A stretch of 17,559 nucleotides of DNA. Source: Bacillota bacterium. Its GTDB lineage: Bacteria; Bacillota; Bacilli; ZCTH02-B2. The notes beneath the pieces were generated by a model. That model saw only the letters and a program-made list of their open reading frames with translations, was not told where the DNA came from and did not search any database. Where the stretch lies: positions 1 through 17,559 of the forward strand of contig PKQY01000040.1 of the NCBI GenBank assembly GCA_017577895.1, in the 5' to 3' direction. Made by a program: the position numbers and the translations under genes. Of the stretch, positions 13,646 to 17,559 are shown piece after piece (the first letter of the stretch is position 1; each line of letters begins with the position of its first letter).

Positions 13646-14317
13646 GTGGCCCGGATTTTATACGTGGAAGATGAGCGGGAAATCGGCCAATGGCTGAAAA
13701 CCGATTTGGAACGGCGGGGGCATCACGTGACGTGGGTGGAACGGGGCGAAGAGGCGCTGGAGCAGCTCAAAGATGCGGATGTCGTCGTGTTGGACGTCAT
13801 GTTGCCGGGGCTGGACGGGTTCACAGTGGGGCAACGGATGAAGCGCCAGCGGCCGGACGTGCCCATCTTGTTGTTGACCGCCCGCACGGCGCTGGAAGAC
13901 AAGCTGGAAGGATTATCGTTTGCCGACGATTATTTGACCAAACCGTTTCACCCCGACGAACTGGCGGCACGGATAGAGGTGCTGCTCCGGCGGTACGGAC
14001 AGGCGCCCGTGCAACCGGTGACGGTGCAACATTTGGATGTGTTTTTGCAAGAAGGGCGGGTCGTCGACCGGGAAACGGGCGAAGAGATTCGTTTGACCGG
14101 CAAAGAATTTCAATTGTTGGCTTACTTTTTGCGGCATCCGAACCAGGTGTTGACGAAGGAGCAGTTATACGAAGCGGTGTGGGGGGAACCGTTTGTCGGC
14201 GCCGACAACACGCTGATGGTCCACATTCGGCATTTGCGCGAGAAGTTGGAGCGGGATCCGGGCAATCCGAGCATCATCCAGACCATTCGAGGTCTGGGCT
14301 ATCGGCTGAAACGGTAA
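13646..14317 (+). CDS. OmpR/PhoB-family response regulator
   Basis: A 223-residue DNA-binding regulator. The receiver domain carries acidic residues Glu8-Asp9, phospho-acceptor Asp50 in VVLDVMLPG, Thr78 and Lys99 in LTKPF. The winged-helix domain (about 125-223) includes LTGKEFQLLAYFLRHPNQVL and the recognition segment ending IRGLGYRL. The GTG at 13646 is set by GAGGAGG (13631-13637) at 8 bases. The loop before Lys99 reads GLSFADDYLTKPF, one residue shorter than the usual GxxxGADDY, losing the conserved glycine. The gene for its partner kinase follows 118 bp downstream. A likely target is the ABC exporter promoter, where phased TTTAAG boxes lie. A stub of a duplicate of this gene is at 12236. 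Confidence 0.93.
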   Translation: MARILYVEDEREIGQWLKTDLERRGHHVTWVERGEEALEQLKDADVVVLDVMLPGLDGFTVGQRMKRQRPDVPILLLTARTALEDKLEGLSFADDYLTKPFHPDELAARIEVLLRRYGQAPVQPVTVQHLDVFLQEGRVVDRETGEEIRLTGKEFQLLAYFLRHPNQVLTKEQLYEAVWGEPFVGADNTLMVHIRHLREKLERDPGNPSIIQTIRGLGYRLKR

Positions 14318-14435
14318 TCTCGTTCATCGTGGAGGTTCGTGTACCGAAGGGACGCCATCGGCAGGCCAGGTTCGGTCAACGAAGTTTGCTCCATCAGTAG
14401 GCTGGATAGCGAGACAAGGGCGGTGAGACGATCCT

Positions 14436-15833
14436 ATGCGGCGCTCAGAAAAGATGACGTTCCGCCAATCGCTGTTGTTTCGTTATTTGGTCGTCATGGT
14501 GCTGTTCTTTTTCCTGGCACCGTGGGTATTTCTGGGTTTTATTCAACTGTGGGAGAAGGCCGGCGAGCGTTGGACGGAACAAAGACAGATGGAAAAGCCC
14601 TATGAAGCAGGTGCCCTCGAAGATCAGTGGCATCAGTTGGCGTACGATTTGTCCGGCCGGGATGCGGCGGGCGTCATTCAGGCTTTGGAAAGAATGCATG
14701 ATGCAATTCCCGAGTCGGTCATGTTCTGGATCTCGCCTGCGGGGGATTTGCAGGCGGTCTTTCCGAAAGGGCATCCGGTGGATGAGACGTGGGACGCGGC
14801 CGAGACGGTTCAATTCATGAAGCGCAGTTACGGCGGCGATCCGTTTACCGTTGTCGCCTTGTTGGACGACGGGGATAACGGGTTTATCGTGTTGCAAATT
14901 CCCCGCTCGCTGTTGACCGTCTCGTTGCCGCCTTATGGGTACATGCTGTTCAATGTGCTGTCGCTCTTGTTGATGCTGTTGTTGTTCGTCTTTTTTTCGT
15001 GGCTGTTTTTCTTCTGGATTCGACGGCGCCTCATGCGCCTGCGGCGGGCCATGGAAGATGTGGATGAACAAGGCATTCCCCGGGCGGTCCCCGTAAAGCG
15101 GCCGGATGAGATCGGCCGGTTGGAACAGTCGTTCAACGCCATGGTGGCCCAGCTGCGGGAAGGCGTCCGGCGGCAGGCGGAAGAAGAACGGTTGCGACGG
15201 GAACTGGTGGCCAGCCTGTCCCATGACTTGCGCACACCGCTGACGGCATTGCGGGCACAGGTGTACCGTCTGCACGAGGAACCGCTGTCGGAGGAGGGCC
15301 GCCAGACGCTGGCCCTCATCGACCAAAAAGTGGACCACCTGGCGGAGATGGTGGAAAATTTGTTTTCCTTGAATTTGCTGTCGGCGGGCAAGATGCCGTA
15401 CCGCCCGAAGACCGCGGATGTGGTGCGGCTCGTGCGGGAGACGGTGGCTTTTTGGTATCCGTCCTTTGAAGCAGAAGGGTTTGAGGTGGATGTGGCGCTG
15501 CCCGATGAGCCGCTCTTCTGGGAAGTGGACGAACAATGGTTCCGGCGCATCTGGGACAACTTGCTGAAAAATGTGCTCCGGCACGCCAAGGATGGCCGAA
15601 TGGTTTCCGTGGCCCTGGAGAAAAGGGAGGAGGGAGAACGGTTTGTCTTGCGGGACCGCGGTCCCGGCATGGGGCGTTCGCCGCAAAAAGGGGCGGGACT
15701 GGGATTGGCGATAGTCGAATTGATGAGCCAGGGCATGGGATTGCACTTTTCGGTGACATCGACGGAAGACGGGACATGCTGCGTTTTGGCACGGAACAGA
15801 GATGCTGAACAAGGGCAGGTGCGGGAAGGTTAG
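14436..15833 (+). CDS. Sensor histidine kinase
   Basis: A 465-residue membrane kinase that phosphorylates the regulator encoded upstream. Helix 1 (about 15-38) and helix 2 (about 168-194) flank a ~130-residue extracellular sensor region without a recognisable fold. A HAMP linker (about 196-245), the dimerisation/phospho-acceptor domain with His263 in SLSHDLRTPL, and an ATPase domain follow, with N-box DNLLKNVLRHA, DRGPGMG and GAGLGLAI. The long sensor region sets it apart from the short intramembrane BceS-type kinases often paired with peptide-resistance exporters. The start at 14436 has only a weak purine stretch upstream; an ATG at 14454 is an alternative. A GGAGG followed by GTG at 14339 opens another frame in the gap, but its product looks non-coding. 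Confidence 0.92.
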   Translation: MRRSEKMTFRQSLLFRYLVVMVLFFFLAPWVFLGFIQLWEKAGERWTEQRQMEKPYEAGALEDQWHQLAYDLSGRDAAGVIQALERMHDAIPESVMFWISPAGDLQAVFPKGHPVDETWDAAETVQFMKRSYGGDPFTVVALLDDGDNGFIVLQIPRSLLTVSLPPYGYMLFNVLSLLLMLLLFVFFSWLFFFWIRRRLMRLRRAMEDVDEQGIPRAVPVKRPDEIGRLEQSFNAMVAQLREGVRRQAEEERLRRELVASLSHDLRTPLTALRAQVYRLHEEPLSEEGRQTLALIDQKVDHLAEMVENLFSLNLLSAGKMPYRPKTADVVRLVRETVAFWYPSFEAEGFEVDVALPDEPLFWEVDEQWFRRIWDNLLKNVLRHAKDGRMVSVALEKREEGERFVLRDRGPGMGRSPQKGAGLGLAIVELMSQGMGLHFSVTSTEDGTCCVLARNRDAEQGQVREG

Positions 15834-15843
15834 ACCGGACACG

Positions 15844-15904
15844 TTTAAGCGGTTTTTAAGGTGGTGATCCGCGAATTTTAAGGAAAGTTCCGGCGCCGGT
15901 TAAG
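15844..15904 (+). promoter_or_regulatory. Four phased TTTAAG-type regulator boxes
   Basis: TTTAAG occurs at 15844, 15855 and 15877, and GTTAAG at 15899. Spacings are 11, 22 and 22 bp, so all four lie on the same face of the helix on an 11-bp grid. This is the pattern of direct-repeat binding by OmpR-family regulators. The boxes end about ten bases before a -10-like TATGGT (15915-15920), and there is no good -35, as expected for an activated promoter of the ABC genes. Confidence 0.7.
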
Positions 15905-15940
15905 GTTCTCCCTGTATGGTGGTGTGCAGGGGGGATACGG

Positions 15941-16864
15941 ATGCACGACTGGGTCATTGCAACGGTCGGATTGACGCGGCGCTTCGGCCGGCGTCTGGCC
16001 GTGGACCGCGTCCATTTGCAGGTGGGACGAGGGGACATTTACGGTTTCCTCGGGCCCAACGGCGCCGGGAAGACGACGACGATCCGGATGCTCCTCGGGT
16101 TGATGCGTCCGAGCGCCGGAACGGTAAGGTTGTTCGGAAAAGATTTGGCGGAGCACCGGCTGGAGGTGTTGCGGCGGGTCGGTTCGCTGGTCGAATCGCC
16201 GTCTTATTACGGCCATTTGACGGGCCGGGAAAATCTTGAGGTGATTCGGCGGATTCTCCGGGTTTCCCGGCGGCGTATCGACGAAGTGCTGGACGTGGTC
16301 GGTTTGTTGAAAGATGCCGATCGGCCGGTCAAAGGGTATTCCTTGGGCATGAAGCAGCGGTTGGGGTTGGCCATGGCGTTGCTTGGGAAACCGGAGCTGC
16401 TCATTTTGGACGAGCCGACCAACGGGCTCGATCCTGCCGGCATTCGGGAAATCCGCCAGCTCATCGTCCGCTTGGCGAAGGAACACGGCATGACGGTGTT
16501 GGTGTCCAGCCACTTGCTCAGTGAAGTGGAGCAGATGGCGACGAAGGTCGGCATTTTGTTTCAGGGGCGCCTGATTTTCCAGGACAGCATCGACGTGTTG
16601 AGGCGGCGCAGTCGGCCGCGCGTTTTGCTGGGAGTGGACCGGCCGGAAGAAGCCGTGCGGATTCTCCGGCAAGAGGGCGTGGTACCCGAGGTTTCGCCCG
16701 AAGGCATCTGGTTGCCAGGATTGGAACCGGAACAACGGATGCGGCTCAACGCGCGGCTGGTGCAATCGGGCATCGGGGTGTACCGCTTGCAGGAAGTGCC
16801 CCGGTCCTTGGAAGACATCTTCCTGGAACTGACCGGCGGGCAGCCGGAGGCGGATGTGTCGTGA
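15941..16864 (+). CDS. ABC exporter ATPase, BcrA/LanF type
   Basis: A 307-residue cytosolic ATPase powering the membrane partner encoded next. Walker A is GPNGAGKTT (38-46), the signature is the variant YSLGMKQRLGLA (about 133-144) typical of the bacitracin/lantibiotic-resistance group, Walker B is LLILDEPTNGLDP (153-165) and the switch histidine is in VSSHLL. A ~90-residue C-terminal extension is common in this group. ATG at 15941 behind a G-rich ribosome site (GGGGGG). It ends in a 4-bp overlap (GTGA) with the permease gene, showing one operon. With the two-component genes directly upstream, a role in exporting or expelling a membrane-active peptide is likely. The actual substrate is not readable. 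Confidence 0.9.
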   Translation: MHDWVIATVGLTRRFGRRLAVDRVHLQVGRGDIYGFLGPNGAGKTTTIRMLLGLMRPSAGTVRLFGKDLAEHRLEVLRRVGSLVESPSYYGHLTGRENLEVIRRILRVSRRRIDEVLDVVGLLKDADRPVKGYSLGMKQRLGLAMALLGKPELLILDEPTNGLDPAGIREIRQLIVRLAKEHGMTVLVSSHLLSEVEQMATKVGILFQGRLIFQDSIDVLRRRSRPRVLLGVDRPEEAVRILRQEGVVPEVSPEGIWLPGLEPEQRMRLNARLVQSGIGVYRLQEVPRSLEDIFLELTGGQPEADVS

Positions 16865-17559
16865 AGGTTCGCTCGTTGATGCGGCTGTTTTGGTCCGATG
16901 GCCTGAAATTGCGCCGTTCGTGGATGGGGCCGCTCGTGGTGCTCGGACCGGCGGGGGTGTTGGGGCTGACGGCCATCAATTACGCCGTCCGTTACGACTA
17001 TTTGCTCGGGTTGGACGCCGACGTCTGGCAGACGTATTATTTGCAGTGCGTGACCTTGGCCGTGTTTGTGATGCAGTTCGGCATCACGTTGTTGGCGTCC
17101 CTGCTGGCCGGACAAGAACATCAGGCGGGCGGTTGGAAGCTGGTGTTGTCGTTGCCGGTCGAGCGGGCGGGAGTTTATTTGAGCAAATTTCTTTGGCTGT
17201 GGATGCTCATGGCCTTGGCCGTGGTGTTCTTGAGCGTCGGTTTTGTGGCGTTGGGCATCGGCCTTGGTTTACACCATTTTGGCGGCAGTCTTCCGTGGCG
17301 GTACGTGGTCGGCATCGGCGTGTTTCCTTTTTTGGCTTCCATGCCGGTGATGGTGTTTCAATGGTGGCTGTCGTTGCGGGTGGAACATCAAGCCATTCCG
17401 ACGGCCATTGGCATCGGCTGCGCCTCGGTGGCCATGTTTTTGGCGCAGTCGCCCCTCACGTCGTGGCTGCCTTGGGCGTACCCGTTATTGGTCATGCCTT
17501 TGCCCGATGACCCGATGATGGCGCCGGAAAAATGGATTCCGGTCAGTCTCCTGGCGGGC
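16861..17559 (+). CDS. ABC-2 type permease, LanE/BcrB-like (partial)
   Basis: The frame runs from GTG 16861 to the window edge without a stop, 233 codons seen. It opens MKVRSLMRLFWSDGLKLRRS and has about five to six hydrophobic segments so far. The loop LVLSLPVERAGVYLSKFLWL is the motif expected in lantibiotic-immunity permeases of the ABC-2 superfamily, which are usually about 230-260 residues, so only a short part is missing. The GTG overlaps the ATPase stop by 4 bp, so translation is coupled. It should form the membrane channel for the ATPase encoded before it. A second permease gene may follow beyond the window, as in many LanFEG systems. Confidence 0.88.
   Translation, partial: MKVRSLMRLFWSDGLKLRRSWMGPLVVLGPAGVLGLTAINYAVRYDYLLGLDADVWQTYYLQCVTLAVFVMQFGITLLASLLAGQEHQAGGWKLVLSLPVERAGVYLSKFLWLWMLMALAVVFLSVGFVALGIGLGLHHFGGSLPWRYVVGIGVFPFLASMPVMVFQWWLSLRVEHQAIPTAIGIGCASVAMFLAQSPLTSWLPWAYPLLVMPLPDDPMMAPEKWIPVSLLAG

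Noticed and set aside
14445..15842. A 465-codon minus-strand frame opposite the histidine kinase
   Set aside because: It mirrors the kinase almost exactly and has no family motif or ribosome site.
1..17559. CRISPR array, tRNA, rRNA or transposase
   Set aside because: No regularly spaced repeat series, cloverleaf, rRNA-like block or DDE/serine recombinase motif was seen on either strand.

Overview
The window (17,559 bp, GC-rich outside short AT-rich gaps) looks like chromosomal DNA of a Gram-positive Bacillales-type bacterium, possibly one of the GC-rich thermophilic lineages. The grounds are strong AAGGAGG-type ribosome sites, frequent GTG/TTG starts, sigma-A promoters, a CadC-type metal sensor, Fur boxes and a lantibiotic-immunity-like ABC exporter behind an OmpR-type two-component system. 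The species assignment is inference.

Layout. 1-196: AT-rich leader with small repeats. 197-1459: an MFS drug-type exporter with a non-canonical start, closed by a strong terminator. 1460-3119: a decayed zone holding a broken di-haem cytochrome c peroxidase, then an iron-regulated promoter with two Fur boxes driving a truncated gene fused to the tail of a peptide/nickel-type ABC ATPase. 3120-4151: a luciferase-like flavin oxidoreductase. 4197-4844 (minus): an uncharacterised protein whose 5' end overlaps a plus-strand terminator-like hairpin. 4940-7523: a cadC-cadA metal-resistance operon under a consensus promoter with two matching operators. 7655-10121 (minus): a diguanylate cyclase and an alpha/beta hydrolase. 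10382-12133: a 583-residue membrane protein joining a nuclease-like fold, a glycine-zipper segment and a helical tail. 12236-13485: a 20-codon remnant of a duplicated response-regulator gene abutting a probably truncated beta-propeller protein. 13646-17559: response regulator, histidine kinase, then an ABC ATPase and its permease, which runs off the window edge. Four TTTAAG-type boxes on an 11-bp grid lie in front of the ABC pair.

How it works together. Two units are clearly coherent. In cadC-cadA the sensor represses until Cd/Zn/Pb binds and the P-type ATPase then exports the metal. In the 3' module the kinase probably senses an envelope-active compound and the regulator activates the exporter through the phased boxes. 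The most unusual gene is 10382-12133: it has the layout of a membrane-tethered nuclease and I cannot match it to a described system. I saw no tRNA, rRNA, CRISPR array or intact transposase.
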